From assembly GCF_013391405.1 (NCBI RefSeq), contig NZ_JACBFD010000034.1, positions 1-64,000 on the forward strand: a stretch of 64,000 bases of DNA, in the 5' to 3' direction. Origin of the DNA: Staphylococcus sp. GSSP0090. Its GTDB lineage: Bacteria > Bacillota > Bacilli > Staphylococcales > Staphylococcaceae. Of this stretch, positions 1 to 9,545 are shown in pieces. The translations under genes and the position numbers were made by a program. The notes under the pieces were generated by a model. It saw nothing but the letters and a program-made list of their open reading frames with translations. It was not told where the DNA came from and did not search any database. The number at the start of each line of letters is the position of its first letter. Positions within the stretch are counted from its first letter, which is position 1.

Positions 1-27
1 ATGCGAGCGCTTGTCTCATGATAGGAA

Positions 28-89
28 AAGCTCCTTAGCGCTGATGGTAGCCGACTTACGTTCCGCAAGAGTAGGACGTTGCCAGGCAA
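28..89 (+). rRNA. rrf: 5S rRNA, 3' fragment
   Basis: The stretch from AAGCTCCTTAGC to GCCAGGCA matches the 3' half of staphylococcal 5S rRNA and is followed at once by a strong terminator. Bases 1-27 do not continue into recognisable 5S sequence, so the 5' half is missing here. In staphylococci an rRNA operon lies just before pdxR, which fits. The broken edge may be an assembly boundary inside a repeated rRNA operon rather than a real truncation. Confidence 0.8.
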
Positions 90-92
90 TTA

Positions 93-117
93 GAGACCCA
101 AGCGGGTCTCTTTTTTT
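93..117 (+). terminator. rRNA operon terminator
   Basis: A perfect 7-bp stem (GAGACCC / GGGTCTC) with a 4-base loop is followed by seven T residues, directly after the 5S fragment. Confidence 0.85.
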
Positions 118-194
118 ATGTCCAAAAGCTTAACTTCCAGTTCGAAGAACTGAAAACTAAAATAACCTATTTTGGCGTTTGAATTTGGAATAAA

Positions 195-275
195 CAAGTG
201 CTAAAGCACTTGCATAAGTGTTACTAATTTCAATAAATTGAAAAGTAACACTTTATCGAAATCAATTGATAGCAT
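195..275. repeat. mosaic palindromic repeat unit (GCATAA type)
   Basis: Three hairpins follow one another. AAGTGCT-aa-AGCACTT (196-211) is followed by GCATAA (212-217). GTGTTACT...AGTAACAC (218-251) comes next, then ATCAATTGAT. The same architecture with different but compensating stem bases occurs at 36896-36977. Both copies share GCATAA, TTACTAAT and GAAAAGTAA. Function is unknown. Confidence 0.6.
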
Positions 276-304
276 AATTTAATCATCAAAACTTAAAAAT
301 CGTG

Positions 305-1684
305 CTATAAGCATAGACTTTGGATTAAGGCATTGGTATGATCTTCTAATTGTGAAAAGGGTATGCCGCCAAATCCTAAAATAAATTTAACAGATGATTG
401 GTTGTGATCATAATGATAAAAAGGTGTAATTTTCAATTGATTGTCTTCGGTATTTTTAAGGCATTGATTCATTGAATAGCCATTTTTAACAGTTAAAGTG
501 AAGTGCATACCCGCAAGTGCACCATCTATTTGCAGTTGATCTTCATAGGGTTTTAATTTTTCAAGAATAAATTTTAGTTTACGACTATATACTTTTCTCA
601 TTTTATTAAGGTGTCTTTCAAAACTACCTGATGCCATGAAATTAGCTACTATCTTTTGTAAATGTGCTGGTACGGTGTTACCTTCTTTGTTTTTTAACTG
701 ATTATATTGGTTTAATAATGTTTTTGGTAAGACTAAATAAGCTATTCGGCAACTAGGGAAAAGAGATTTAGAGAATGTACTGATATAAATAACTTTATCC
801 TTAGTATCTAAACTCTGTAATGCAGGTATTGGTTTGCCGAAGTAACGAAATTCAGAATCATAGTCATCTTCAATAATATATTTAAACTCACTTTGGTGTG
901 CCCAATTGATCAGTTGAGTTCTTTTCTTTAAATTCATCACATAACCTGTAGGAAATTGGTGAGACGGTGTGACATAAGCGATATTATGGTCGGTTTTTCT
1001 AAAATAATTTAAATCAATACCTGTTTTAGTAACAGGCGTTTGTATGTAAGGGATACGTTTCTTATCAAGCACTTGTTTGATTGGTGGGTAACTTGGATTT
1101 TCTATAATAAACTGTTCATTACTTAGGATATCTGTTATCAAATTAATGAGTTGCTCTGTTGAGGAACCAATGATGATTTGTTCTGGATGGCAAGTAACGC
1201 CGCGACTATTAAAAAGATAGTGGGCGATTTCTTGTCGTAATGACCATTCTCCTTTTGGATTTGTGTGTTGTAGTAAACTGAGTTGGTTATCTTCGAATAC
1301 ATCGCGTGCATATTTTCTAAATTGCTGCATGGGAAAGTATTCCGCATCAATTTCTGATAGATTAAATGCGTATTGATAGGATTGATCATTGTAACGATTA
1401 CTGGTAGGTATGTCTAAAGAAGATGCTTTTAATTGTTCATGATTTTTCTTAACGATAGGTAAGGTTTCAATATCAGAAACAAAATATCCGGAACGTGGTT
1501 TAGAATAGATATATCCCTCATCTAATAAAAATTGATATGCGTGTTCGATGGTTGTATTACTTACAGATAAATGTTGACCAAGTGCGCGTTTAGAAGGAAA
1601 CTTATCGCCAGATTGATACTGACCTTCAATAATTTGTTGTTTCAAATTTTCATATAATTCTATATAAAGATGCGATTTTTCCAT
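305..1684 (-). CDS. pdxR: PdxR, MocR/GntR-family regulator of PLP synthesis
   Basis: The 459-aa protein has an N-terminal GntR winged helix (about residues 8-70) fused to a type I aminotransferase-like domain. The PLP-binding lysine is K306 in STFSKSLFPS, and an EDDYDSEF motif lies near 272-279. MocR proteins of this build, called PdxR when next to pdxST, sense pyridoxal phosphate and control its synthesis. The gene is divergent from pdxS across a 100-bp gap, the classical PdxR arrangement. The N-terminal region has no transmembrane or secretion signal, so it acts in the cytoplasm. Function is inferred from fold plus neighbourhood and is well supported. Confidence 0.9.
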   Translation of the reverse strand: MEKSHLYIELYENLKQQIIEGQYQSGDKFPSKRALGQHLSVSNTTIEHAYQFLLDEGYIYSKPRSGYFVSDIETLPIVKKNHEQLKASSLDIPTSNRYNDQSYQYAFNLSEIDAEYFPMQQFRKYARDVFEDNQLSLLQHTNPKGEWSLRQEIAHYLFNSRGVTCHPEQIIIGSSTEQLINLITDILSNEQFIIENPSYPPIKQVLDKKRIPYIQTPVTKTGIDLNYFRKTDHNIAYVTPSHQFPTGYVMNLKKRTQLINWAHQSEFKYIIEDDYDSEFRYFGKPIPALQSLDTKDKVIYISTFSKSLFPSCRIAYLVLPKTLLNQYNQLKNKEGNTVPAHLQKIVANFMASGSFERHLNKMRKVYSRKLKFILEKLKPYEDQLQIDGALAGMHFTLTVKNGYSMNQCLKNTEDNQLKITPFYHYDHNQSSVKFILGFGGIPFSQLEDHTNALIQSLCL

Positions 1685-1784
1685 GTCATCTGACCCCTTA
1701 AATTATTTTGGAATTGTACCTTTTTAAATACCAGTTTATCTCTTAAAATGAATTTAATCAACTAAGTAAAGGGGTAATACAGAT
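1685..1784. promoter_or_regulatory. divergent pdxR/pdxS control region
   Basis: The 100-bp gap must hold both promoters. A TAAAAT at 1744-1749 could be the pdxS -10, but no good -35 lies 17 bp upstream, as expected of an activator-dependent promoter. The spaced GTACC / ATACC pair near 1717-1732 is a possible PdxR contact. A good Shine-Dalgarno, AAAGGGG, precedes pdxS. The operator assignment is inference. Confidence 0.4.
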
Positions 1785-2672
1785 ATGTCTAAAGTTACTG
1801 GATCAGAAAGAGTTAAAAGAGGTATGGCAGAAATGCAAAAAGGTGGCGTCATTATGGACGTTGTAAATGCAGAACAAGCTAAAATTGCAGAAGAAGCAGG
1901 TGCTGTTGCTGTCATGGCGTTAGAACGTGTACCTTCTGATATTAGAGCAGCAGGTGGCGTGGCACGTATGGCTAATCCAAAAATTGTAGAGGAAGTTATG
2001 AATGCAGTTTCAATTCCTGTCATGGCCAAAGGTCGTATCGGTCATATTACAGAAGCACGTGTACTTGAATCTATGGGCGTAGATTATATCGATGAATCTG
2101 AAGTATTAACACCTGCTGATGAAGAATATCATTTAAGAAAAGATACATTTACAGTACCATTTGTATGTGGTTGCCGTAATCTAGGTGAAGCAGCTCGTCG
2201 AATTGGTGAAGGTGCAGCCATGTTACGTACGAAAGGTGAACCTGGAACTGGTAATATTGTTGAGGCAGTAAGACATATGAGACAAGTTAATTCAGAAGTT
2301 AGTCGTCTAACTGTTATGAATGACGATGAGATTATGACAGAAGCTAAAAATATTGGTGCACCGTACGAAGTATTAAAAAATATTAAGGAAAATGGTAAAT
2401 TACCAGTAGTTAATTTTGCTGCTGGTGGCGTTGCAACACCTCAAGATGCTGCTTTAATGATGGAATTAGGCGCAGATGGTGTGTTTGTCGGATCAGGTAT
2501 TTTCAAATCTGAAGATCCAGAAAAATTTGCAAAAGCCATTGTTCAAGCAACGACGCATTATCAAGATTATGAATTAATTGGCCGTTTAGCGAAAGAGCTA
2601 GGGACAGCGATGAAAGGTTTAGATATAAATGAACTGTCTTTAGAAGAACGTATGCAAGAGCGTGGTTGGTAA
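1785..2672 (+). CDS. pdxS: pyridoxal 5'-phosphate synthase, synthase subunit
   Basis: The 295-aa (beta/alpha)8 protein makes PLP from ribose 5-phosphate, glyceraldehyde 3-phosphate and ammonia supplied by PdxT. The Schiff-base lysine sits in [11 protein letters not shown] (K82), and the phosphate-binding [12 protein letters not shown] segment is intact near residues 229-240. Length is as usual for PdxS. The gene is followed immediately by pdxT, with only one base between the pdxS stop and the preferred pdxT ATG, so the two subunits are translationally coupled. The complex is cytoplasmic, a 12+12-mer in characterised homologues. Confidence 0.97.
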   Translation: MSKVTGSERVKRGMAEMQKGGVIMDVVNAEQAKIAEEAGAVAVMALERVPSDIRAAGGVARMANPKIVEEVMNAVSIPVMAKGRIGHITEARVLESMGVDYIDESEVLTPADEEYHLRKDTFTVPFVCGCRNLGEAARRIGEGAAMLRTKGEPGTGNIVEAVRHMRQVNSEVSRLTVMNDDEIMTEAKNIGAPYEVLKNIKENGKLPVVNFAAGGVATPQDAALMMELGADGVFVGSGIFKSEDPEKFAKAIVQATTHYQDYELIGRLAKELGTAMKGLDINELSLEERMQERGW

Positions 2673-2673
2673 T

Positions 2674-3249
2674 ATGAAAATTGGTGTATTGGCACTTCAA
2701 GGTGCAGTCAGAGAGCATATACATCACATAGAATTAAGCGGTCACGAAGGTGTTTCGATTAAGCGAATCGAACAATTGGAAGCAATTGATGGTCTCATAT
2801 TACCTGGTGGTGAATCCACAACATTGCGTAGGTTAATGAACTTATATGGTTTTAAGGAAGCACTACAACAATCCACACTACCAATGTTCGGAACTTGTGC
2901 TGGTCTTATTGTAATGGCTAAAAATATTTCCGGAGAAGCTGGCTATTTAGATAAACTCGACATTACAGTGCAAAGAAATTCTTTTGGACGACAAGTAGAT
3001 AGTTTTGAAAGTGAATTAGATGTAAAAGGTGTTGCAGAAGATATTGAAGGTGTATTTATCAGAGCGCCACATATTGAAGCGACTCACGGTGAAGTTGATG
3101 TACTAAGTACAGTTGGTGATAAGATTGTTGCTGTGCAAGAAGGACGTTATTTAGGCGTATCATTTCATCCTGAATTGACAGATGATTATAGAGTGACACA
3201 GTATTTTATTGAAGAAATTGTCAAACCAACACTTGCTGAAAAAGTATAA
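2674..3249 (+). CDS. pdxT: pyridoxal 5'-phosphate synthase, glutaminase subunit
   Basis: The 191-aa class I glutamine amidotransferase releases ammonia from glutamine for PdxS. The catalytic triad is visible as C75 (FGTCAGL) and H165/E167 (SFHPEL), and the GGESTT oxyanion segment is at 45-50. The ATG at 2674 was chosen because the protein then begins [10 protein letters not shown] like its homologues. A GTG at 2662 would add four residues and overlap pdxS. A strong bidirectional terminator follows. Confidence 0.96.
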   Translation: MKIGVLALQGAVREHIHHIELSGHEGVSIKRIEQLEAIDGLILPGGESTTLRRLMNLYGFKEALQQSTLPMFGTCAGLIVMAKNISGEAGYLDKLDITVQRNSFGRQVDSFESELDVKGVAEDIEGVFIRAPHIEATHGEVDVLSTVGDKIVAVQEGRYLGVSFHPELTDDYRVTQYFIEEIVKPTLAEKV

Positions 3250-3262
3250 AAATAAATATAAT

Positions 3263-3307
3263 AAAAAAGCAGTCAGTTGTATTTTAAATACGACTGACTG
3301 CTTTTTT
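3263..3307. terminator. bidirectional terminator pdxT / nupC
   Basis: A 14-bp stem GCAGTCAGTTGTAT / ATACGACTGACTGC (one G-T pair) is flanked by A6 on the left and T6 on the right, between convergent genes. It can therefore end transcripts from both sides. Confidence 0.9.
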
Positions 3308-3314
3308 GTTTAAA

Positions 3315-4529
3315 TTAGATAAAGAATCCTGCAATAGCTGCTGAAATGAATGAAACTAAAGTTGCACCGAATAATAATTTTAATCCAAAGCGGGCAACCA
3401 TGTCACCTTTTTCATTATTAAGTGATTTGATAGCACCTGAGATGATACCGATTGAACTAAAGTTTGCAAATGAAACTACGAATACAGAGATAACACCTTT
3501 TGCATGTTCACTCATATCTTTCACTTGATTTAAACTTTGCATTGCAACGAACTCGTTTGATAGTAATTTTGTTGCCATAATAGATCCAGCTTGTACTGCG
3601 TCATTCCAAGGCACGCCAACCAAGAAGGCAAACGGTGCAAATACGAATCCGATAAGAGTTTGGAAGTCCCAAGTAATGCTACCTCCAGAAATACCAGTGA
3701 ATATTGCGCTAACAATGCCGTTAAGTAACGCGATAATTGCTATGTAACCAATTAACATTGCCCCTACAATGACTGCTACTTTAAACCCATCTAAAATATA
3801 CTCGCCTAACATCTCGAAGAAAGATTGTTTCCCAGTTTCACTTTCTTGAACGATTAATTTATCTTCTTTAGCATCGACTTTATATGGATTAATGATAGAT
3901 GCGATAATGAAACCACCGAATAAGTTTAATACGACTGCCGTAACAACGTAACGCGGTTCAATTAAGGTGAAATAGGCACCAATAATAGAAGCTGATACTG
4001 TAGACATCGCTGAAGCTGTCAATGTGTAAAGACGTTGCTTAGGTATATGCGCTAGTTCTTTTTTTAAAGAAATAAATACTTCAGATTGTCCTAAAATTGC
4101 TGCTGCAACCGCATTGTAAGATTCTAAGCGGCCCATACCATTGATTTTAGAAATAGCCAAACCAAGTACATTAATAATCCAAGGAAGGATTTTCGTATAT
4201 TGTAAAATACCAATTAAAGCAGAAATAAATACGATTGGTAATAATACATTAAAGAAGAATGGCGGATTCTTTGGATCTACAAACTCAAATCCACCAAAGA
4301 CAAAGTTTACGCCTTCTGCTGCTTTTGCTAATAAATAATTAAAGCCATCTGATATGCCGCCAATGACTGTGATACCGAATTTCGTTTTAAGCAAAATAAA
4401 TGCGAATACAAGTTGTATAACTAACAATAGTCCGATATATTGCCATCGAATATTTTTTCTATCTGAGCTAAATAGAAACGCTAATGCAAGAAACACTACT
4501 ATCCCAATTAAACCGATAATTATATGCAT
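3315..4529 (-). CDS. nupC: NupC-family concentrative nucleoside transporter
   Basis: The 404-aa polytopic membrane protein has hydrophobic segments from the N-terminus (IIIGLIGIVVFLALAFLF) through to the C-terminal SAAIAGFFI. Family motifs of CNT transporters are present, including GQSEVFISL near residue 147 and a late SFANFSSIGIISGAI. These transporters import nucleosides with H+ or Na+. Length matches bacterial NupC. It is transcribed alone, convergent with pdxT and divergent from ctsR. Substrate range cannot be read from sequence. Confidence 0.92.
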   Translation of the reverse strand: MHIIIGLIGIVVFLALAFLFSSDRKNIRWQYIGLLLVIQLVFAFILLKTKFGITVIGGISDGFNYLLAKAAEGVNFVFGGFEFVDPKNPPFFFNVLLPIVFISALIGILQYTKILPWIINVLGLAISKINGMGRLESYNAVAAAILGQSEVFISLKKELAHIPKQRLYTLTASAMSTVSASIIGAYFTLIEPRYVVTAVVLNLFGGFIIASIINPYKVDAKEDKLIVQESETGKQSFFEMLGEYILDGFKVAVIVGAMLIGYIAIIALLNGIVSAIFTGISGGSITWDFQTLIGFVFAPFAFLVGVPWNDAVQAGSIMATKLLSNEFVAMQSLNQVKDMSEHAKGVISVFVVSFANFSSIGIISGAIKSLNNEKGDMVARFGLKLLFGATLVSFISAAIAGFFI

Positions 4530-4624
4530 AAGTTATTCATCCCTTTTAAATTTTCTTAACTTCTATAATACAATAAAATTGATAGCACTTACATGCTTAA
4601 TTTAAAAATTTTAAAACATATTGG

Positions 4625-4672
4625 TTGAAAAAGGTCAAAGTTGGTCATATAATATAGTCAAAGAAGGTCAAA
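4625..4672 (+). promoter_or_regulatory. ctsR operon promoter with two CtsR boxes
   Basis: A -35 TTGAAA (4625-4630) and -10 TATAAT (4648-4653) are separated by exactly 17 bp. Two tandem CtsR heptad repeats overlay the promoter. The upstream one is GGTCAAA-gtt-GGTCATA (4633-4649, one mismatch). The downstream one is AGTCAAA-gaa-GGTCAAA (4656-4672, perfect). CtsR binding here would block polymerase until heat or other protein stress. Confidence 0.93.
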
Positions 4673-4685
4673 AGAGGTGATAATC

Positions 4686-5147
4686 ATGCACAACATGTCA
4701 GACATCATAGAACAATACATTAAAAAGTTATTTGAAGACACCAATGAAGACGTTGTTGAAATTCAACGTGCTAATATTGCGCAGCGCTTTGACTGTGTGC
4801 CTTCTCAGCTTAATTATGTAATTAAAACACGATTCACTAATGAACATGGCTATGAAATTGAAAGTAAAAGAGGTGGCGGTGGTTATATTCGAATCACTAA
4901 AATTGAAAATAGAGACGAAACAGGTTACATTAATCACTTACTTCAATTAGTTGGGCCATCTATTTCACAACAACAGGCATACTACATTGTGGATGGTTTG
5001 TTAGATAAATCTTATATTAATGAGCGAGAAGCAAAAATGATATACGCTGTAATAGATAGAGAAACATTGAAGATGGATATACTATCTAGAGATATTATTC
5101 GAGCAAATATAATTAAAAGATTGTTACATGTTATAAATTATTATTAA
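4686..5147 (+). CDS. ctsR: CtsR, class III stress-gene repressor
   Basis: The 153-aa protein has an N-terminal winged HTH (to about residue 70) containing the glycine-rich heat-sensing wing R62-GGGG and a C-terminal dimerisation domain. It represses clpC, clpP and clpB-type genes by binding GGTCAAA direct repeats, and such repeats lie at its own promoter. The ATG at 4686 gives the [10 protein letters not shown] start seen in staphylococci, with AGAGGTG as ribosome binding site. An upstream in-frame ATG at 4677 lies within that site and is rejected. First gene of the ctsR-mcsA-mcsB-clpC operon. Confidence 0.97.
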   Translation: MHNMSDIIEQYIKKLFEDTNEDVVEIQRANIAQRFDCVPSQLNYVIKTRFTNEHGYEIESKRGGGGYIRITKIENRDETGYINHLLQLVGPSISQQQAYYIVDGLLDKSYINEREAKMIYAVIDRETLKMDILSRDIIRANIIKRLLHVINYY

Positions 5148-5163
5148 AGCGAGGTGTTTCGTC

Positions 5164-5715
5164 GTGCTATGCGAAAATTGTCATTTGAATGAAGCAGAAG
5201 TGAAATTGGCAGTAAAAGGGCAAGATGGTATCAACGAGAAATGGGTATGCACCACATGTGCACAAGGTGGTAACCCTTGGACACAAAATCAGCAAATCCA
5301 AGCTCAAGATGATATCGAAGGTGCATTTGTAGTAAAGCAAATCTTGCAACATCTAGCTGCTAAACATGGTATCGATTTTGATGAAATTGCTTTTAAAGAA
5401 GAAAAACGCTGTCCGACTTGCCATATGACATTAAAAGATATTGCACACGTTGGTAAATTTGGTTGTGCAGACTGCTATGCGACATTTAAAGATGACATCG
5501 TCGATATTGTACGACGCGTACAAGGTGGTCAAATTGAACACATTGGAAAAACACCAAGATCTTCACATAGAAAATTAGCCTTAAAAAAACAAATTGAGGA
5601 AAAATCTTCTTATCTAAATCAATTGATAGAAGCGCAAAATTTTGAAGAAGCTGCCGTAGTTCGCGATGAAATCAAGGCATTAAAAGAGGACAGCGAGGTG
5701 AAACATGATGAGTAA
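5164..5715 (+). CDS. mcsA: McsA, zinc-finger activator of the McsB arginine kinase
   Basis: The 183-aa protein carries paired Cys motifs at C3/C6, C29/C32, C83/C86 and C101/C104, which bind metal in homologues, and a C-terminal UVR-type coiled coil (about 145-175, [13 protein letters not shown]). McsA binds and activates McsB and helps deliver CtsR and damaged proteins to ClpC. The start is GTG at 5164, about 9 bases after GAGGTG. Its 3' end overlaps mcsB by 11 bp, implying coupled translation. Confidence 0.95.
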   Translation: MLCENCHLNEAEVKLAVKGQDGINEKWVCTTCAQGGNPWTQNQQIQAQDDIEGAFVVKQILQHLAAKHGIDFDEIAFKEEKRCPTCHMTLKDIAHVGKFGCADCYATFKDDIVDIVRRVQGGQIEHIGKTPRSSHRKLALKKQIEEKSSYLNQLIEAQNFEEAAVVRDEIKALKEDSEVKHDE

Positions 5716-6718
5716 AGATGATATCAGTGCCTATATGAGTGAATGGATGAGAGATAGAGAAGAAAGCCCGATCGTCATGTCATCAAGGATTCGTTTAGCA
5801 CGAAATCTTGAAAATCATGTGCACCCACTCATGTTCCCGTCTGAGCAAGATGGTTTTAGAATTATTAATGAAGTACAAGATGCGCTTCCCGATCTAGCAA
5901 TTGAACGCTTAGACACCATGGATCAGCAAAGTAAGTATAAACTGGTCGCGAAACATCTTATTAGTCCAGAATTAATCAGACAGCCTGCGTCAGCAGTACT
6001 ACTCAATGAGGACGAATCATTAAGCATTATGGTAAATGAGGAAGATCATTTACGTATTCAAGCGATGGGAAATGATTTATCTTTATCTTCATTATATGAA
6101 AAAGCTTCAGAGATTGACGATAAATTAGACAGTGAATTAGATGTAAGTTTTGATGAAACTTTAGGGTATTTAACCACTTGTCCCACAAACATCGGTACAG
6201 GTATGCGAGCAAGTGTGATGTTGCACTTACCTGGCCTAACGATTATGAAACGCATGAATCGCATTGCACAAACAATCAATCGTTTCGGTTTTACAATCAG
6301 AGGTATCTACGGAGAAGGGTCACAAGTTTATGGCCATATCTATCAAATTTCAAATCAACTTACACTAGGAAAAACTGAAGAAGATATTATTGAAAGTTTA
6401 TCAGAAGTCGTGCAACAAATAATTAATGAAGAAATGCAGATTCGCGAACGATTAAACCGACATAACTATACTGAAACGTTAGATAGAGTGTATCGTTCGT
6501 TAGGCATATTAAAATATAGTAGACTGATATCTATGGAGGAAGCTTCACTAAGATTAAGTGAGGTTAAACTGGGTATTGATTTAGAATACATTGAATTAGA
6601 AGACTTCAAATTTAATGAGTTGATGGTTGCGATACAATCACCATTCTTATTAGATGATGAAGATGATAGAACAGTTAATGAAAAAAGGGCAGATATATTA
6701 AGAGAACATATTAATTAG
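5705..6718 (+). CDS. mcsB: McsB, protein-arginine kinase
   Basis: The 337-aa phosphagen-kinase-like enzyme phosphorylates arginine residues and so tags proteins for ClpC-ClpP. The nucleotide-binding [10 protein letters not shown] near the N-terminus and the [18 protein letters not shown] loop near residues 158-175 are intact. Start is one of two adjacent ATGs (5705 or 5708) inside the mcsA end, with GAGGTGAA as ribosome binding site. McsB also inactivates CtsR under stress, closing a feedback loop within this operon. Confidence 0.96.
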   Translation: MMSKDDISAYMSEWMRDREESPIVMSSRIRLARNLENHVHPLMFPSEQDGFRIINEVQDALPDLAIERLDTMDQQSKYKLVAKHLISPELIRQPASAVLLNEDESLSIMVNEEDHLRIQAMGNDLSLSSLYEKASEIDDKLDSELDVSFDETLGYLTTCPTNIGTGMRASVMLHLPGLTIMKRMNRIAQTINRFGFTIRGIYGEGSQVYGHIYQISNQLTLGKTEEDIIESLSEVVQQIINEEMQIRERLNRHNYTETLDRVYRSLGILKYSRLISMEEASLRLSEVKLGIDLEYIELEDFKFNELMVAIQSPFLLDDEDDRTVNEKRADILREHIN

Positions 6719-6731
6719 GAGGTTGCGCTAT

Positions 6732-9194
6732 ATGCTATTTGGAAGACTTACAGAAAGAGCTCAGCGTGTATTAGCACATGCTCAAGAAGAAGCAATTCGT
6801 TTAAACCATTCAAATATAGGAACTGAGCACTTACTTTTAGGCTTAATGAAAGAACCTGAAGGTATTGCTGCCAAAGTTTTAGAAACTTTTGAGATTACAG
6901 AAGAAAAAGTTGTTGAAGAAGTAGAGAAATTAATCGGCCATGGTCAAGAACAAATGGGCGCATTGCACTATACACCTCGTGCAAAAAAAGTTATAGAATT
7001 ATCAATGGATGAAGCAAGAAAATTACACCATAATTTTGTTGGAACAGAACATATTTTACTTGGTTTAATTAGAGAGAATGAAGGTGTTGCAGCACGTGTA
7101 TTTGCAAACTTAGATTTAAACATCACAAAAGCGCGTGCACAAGTTGTTAAAGCATTAGGTAGCCCTGAAATGAGTAACAAAAATGCACAAGCAAACAAAT
7201 CAAATAACACGCCAACATTAGATGGCCTAGCACGTGACCTGACTGTTATTGCTAAAGACGGTACGTTAGATCCAGTGATTGGTAGAGACAAAGAAATCAC
7301 AAGAGTCATTGAAGTGTTAAGTCGTCGTACTAAGAACAACCCAGTATTAATCGGTGAACCTGGTGTTGGTAAAACAGCAATTGCTGAAGGTTTAGCACAA
7401 GCAATTGTTAATAATGAAGTACCTGAAACATTAAAAGGCAAACGTGTCATGTCATTAGATATGGGAACAGTCGTTGCTGGAACAAAATATCGTGGTGAAT
7501 TTGAAGAACGCTTGAAAAAAGTCATGGAAGAAATTCATCAAGCTGGTAACGTTGTACTATTCATCGATGAATTACACACGTTAGTTGGTGCTGGTGGTGC
7601 TGAAGGTGCAATCGATGCATCCAATATTCTTAAACCAGCCTTAGCACGCGGAGAATTACAATGTATCGGTGCAACAACGTTAGATGAATACCGTAAAAAT
7701 ATTGAGAAAGATGCGGCACTAGAACGTCGTTTCCAACCAGTTCAAGTGGATGAACCTACTGTAGAAGATACTATTGAAATCTTGAAAGGTTTACGTGATC
7801 GTTATGAAGCGCATCACCGTATCAATATTTCAGATGAAGCTTTAGTATCAGCAGCTAAATTGAGTCATCGTTATGTTTCAGATCGTTTCTTACCAGACAA
7901 AGCGATTGACTTAATTGATGAAGCTAGTTCAAAAGTAAGACTAAAAAGTCATACAACACCACCAAACTTAAAAGAAATTGAACAACAAATTGAACAAGTT
8001 AAAAATGAAAAAGATGCTGCGGTACATGCACAAGAATTCGAAAATGCAGCAAATCTTCGTGATAAACAAACGAAATTAGAAAAACAATATGAAGAAGCAA
8101 ATACGAATTGGAAGAATGCCCAAAACGGTGATAACACATCATTATCTGAAGAAGATATCGGTGAAGTGATTGCTGGCTGGACAGGCATTCCATTGACTAA
8201 GATTAACGAAACAGAATCAGATCGTCTGCTTAACCTAGAAGATACATTACACAATAGAGTTATCGGACAAAAAGATGCGGTTACTTCAATTAGTAAAGCA
8301 GTGAGACGCGCAAGAGCAGGATTAAAAGATCCTAAACGTCCAATTGGTAGTTTCATCTTCTTAGGTCCAACAGGTGTAGGTAAAACAGAGTTAGCTCGTG
8401 CGTTAGCAGAGTCTATGTTCGGCGAAGATGATGCTATGATTCGTGTTGACATGAGTGAGTTCATGGAAAAACATGCGGTCAGTCGTTTAGTTGGTGCCCC
8501 TCCTGGCTATGTAGGTCATGATGATGGTGGACAATTAACTGAAAAAGTAAGACGCAAACCTTATTCTGTTATTTTATTTGATGAAATCGAAAAAGCACAT
8601 CCAGATGTTTTCAACATCTTACTTCAAGTATTAGACGATGGTCATTTAACAGATACAAAAGGTCGTCAGGTTGATTTCCGTAATACAGTGATTATTATGA
8701 CATCAAATGTCGGCGCACAAGAATTACAAGACCAACGTTTTGCTGGTTTTGGTGGTGCAACAGAAGGCCAAGATTACGAAACAATTCGCAAGACAATGAT
8801 GAAAGAATTGAAAAACGCCTTCCGTCCAGAGTTCTTAAACCGTGTTGATGATATCATTGTATTCCACAAACTTTCTAAAGATGAATTGAAAGAAATTGTG
8901 ACAATGATGATTAACAAACTTACTAATAGACTTTCTGAACAAGATATCAATATCTCAGTTACAGAAGCGGCTAAAGAGAAAATTGCCGAAGAAGGTTACG
9001 ATCCTGAATATGGGGCAAGACCACTTATTCGTGCGATTCAAAAAACAGTTGAAGATAACTTGAGTGAATTAATATTAGATGGTAACCAAATTGAAGGTAA
9101 AGAAGTCAAAATTGATCACGACGGGAAAGAGTTTAAATACGATATTACTGACAGACAAGATTCAGCTAAAGATAAAGAAACATCTGAATCATAA
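6732..9194 (+). CDS. clpC: ClpC AAA+ unfoldase
   Basis: The 820-aa Hsp100 ATPase unfolds substrates for ClpP. It has two N-terminal Clp repeats (to about residue 145), a first AAA module with Walker [10 protein letters not shown] and Walker B LFIDELHT, and a UVR-type middle domain near 420-450. The second AAA module has GPTGVGKTE and [11 protein letters not shown]. The ATG at 6732 is preceded by AGGAGG at good spacing; a TTG three codons upstream is less likely. It is the last gene of the CtsR operon and is followed by a terminator. McsB-made phosphoarginine marks are its degron in related bacteria. Confidence 0.97.
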   Translation: MLFGRLTERAQRVLAHAQEEAIRLNHSNIGTEHLLLGLMKEPEGIAAKVLETFEITEEKVVEEVEKLIGHGQEQMGALHYTPRAKKVIELSMDEARKLHHNFVGTEHILLGLIRENEGVAARVFANLDLNITKARAQVVKALGSPEMSNKNAQANKSNNTPTLDGLARDLTVIAKDGTLDPVIGRDKEITRVIEVLSRRTKNNPVLIGEPGVGKTAIAEGLAQAIVNNEVPETLKGKRVMSLDMGTVVAGTKYRGEFEERLKKVMEEIHQAGNVVLFIDELHTLVGAGGAEGAIDASNILKPALARGELQCIGATTLDEYRKNIEKDAALERRFQPVQVDEPTVEDTIEILKGLRDRYEAHHRINISDEALVSAAKLSHRYVSDRFLPDKAIDLIDEASSKVRLKSHTTPPNLKEIEQQIEQVKNEKDAAVHAQEFENAANLRDKQTKLEKQYEEANTNWKNAQNGDNTSLSEEDIGEVIAGWTGIPLTKINETESDRLLNLEDTLHNRVIGQKDAVTSISKAVRRARAGLKDPKRPIGSFIFLGPTGVGKTELARALAESMFGEDDAMIRVDMSEFMEKHAVSRLVGAPPGYVGHDDGGQLTEKVRRKPYSVILFDEIEKAHPDVFNILLQVLDDGHLTDTKGRQVDFRNTVIIMTSNVGAQELQDQRFAGFGGATEGQDYETIRKTMMKELKNAFRPEFLNRVDDIIVFHKLSKDELKEIVTMMINKLTNRLSEQDINISVTEAAKEKIAEEGYDPEYGARPLIRAIQKTVEDNLSELILDGNQIEGKEVKIDHDGKEFKYDITDRQDSAKDKETSES

Positions 9195-9212
9195 GTAAAA
9201 TTAAGTTAATAT

Positions 9213-9252
9213 AAGAACCTAGGACATTGACTGATGTCCTAGGTTCTTTTTC
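9213..9252 (+). terminator. clpC operon terminator
   Basis: A 14-bp perfect stem AGAACCTAGGACAT / ATGTCCTAGGTTCT with a 6-base loop is followed by a T run. Confidence 0.92.
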
Positions 9253-9355
9253 TATATATAAGGTCGAATCATCCTATTTACAATTAAAAACTAAGTTATG
9301 AAATGACACATGCATACTATTATTTGTAAATTCAAGCTATAATATGATTGGTACT

Positions 9356-9414
9356 TCAAAGTTATACATGGTATTTTATAAAAATAGTATTTATCTCAAG
9401 ATGAGAAACTTTGA
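9356..9414. other. clpC-radA spacer with inverted repeat
   Basis: The 293-bp spacer is AT-rich. The only structure seen is TCAAAGTT (9356-9363) pairing with AACTTTGA (9407-9414). No promoter with correct spacing was found, although radA must have one or be read from further upstream. Confidence 0.3.
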
Positions 9415-9545
9415 TATCATACATCAATTTAAGATAAGAAATATAATTATTAATTGAAAGCATTATTGTTGTTGAGAATAAAATTTGTTTTTAAATAGAC
9501 AGAGGTTTAAAATAGATTTGTTCAATGAAAGGTGGAGGTGCTGTT

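Noticed and set aside
6968..7525. 185-codon antisense open frame inside clpC
   Set aside because: Shadow of the conserved Walker A region of ClpC; low-complexity protein without recognisable motifs.
7949..8464. 171-codon antisense open frame inside clpC
   Set aside because: It mirrors the biased codons of the ClpC reading frame and has no ribosome binding site; clpC is certain here.
9324..9343. Promoter TTGTAA + TATAAT before radA
   Set aside because: The spacing is only 8 bp, incompatible with a sigma-A promoter.
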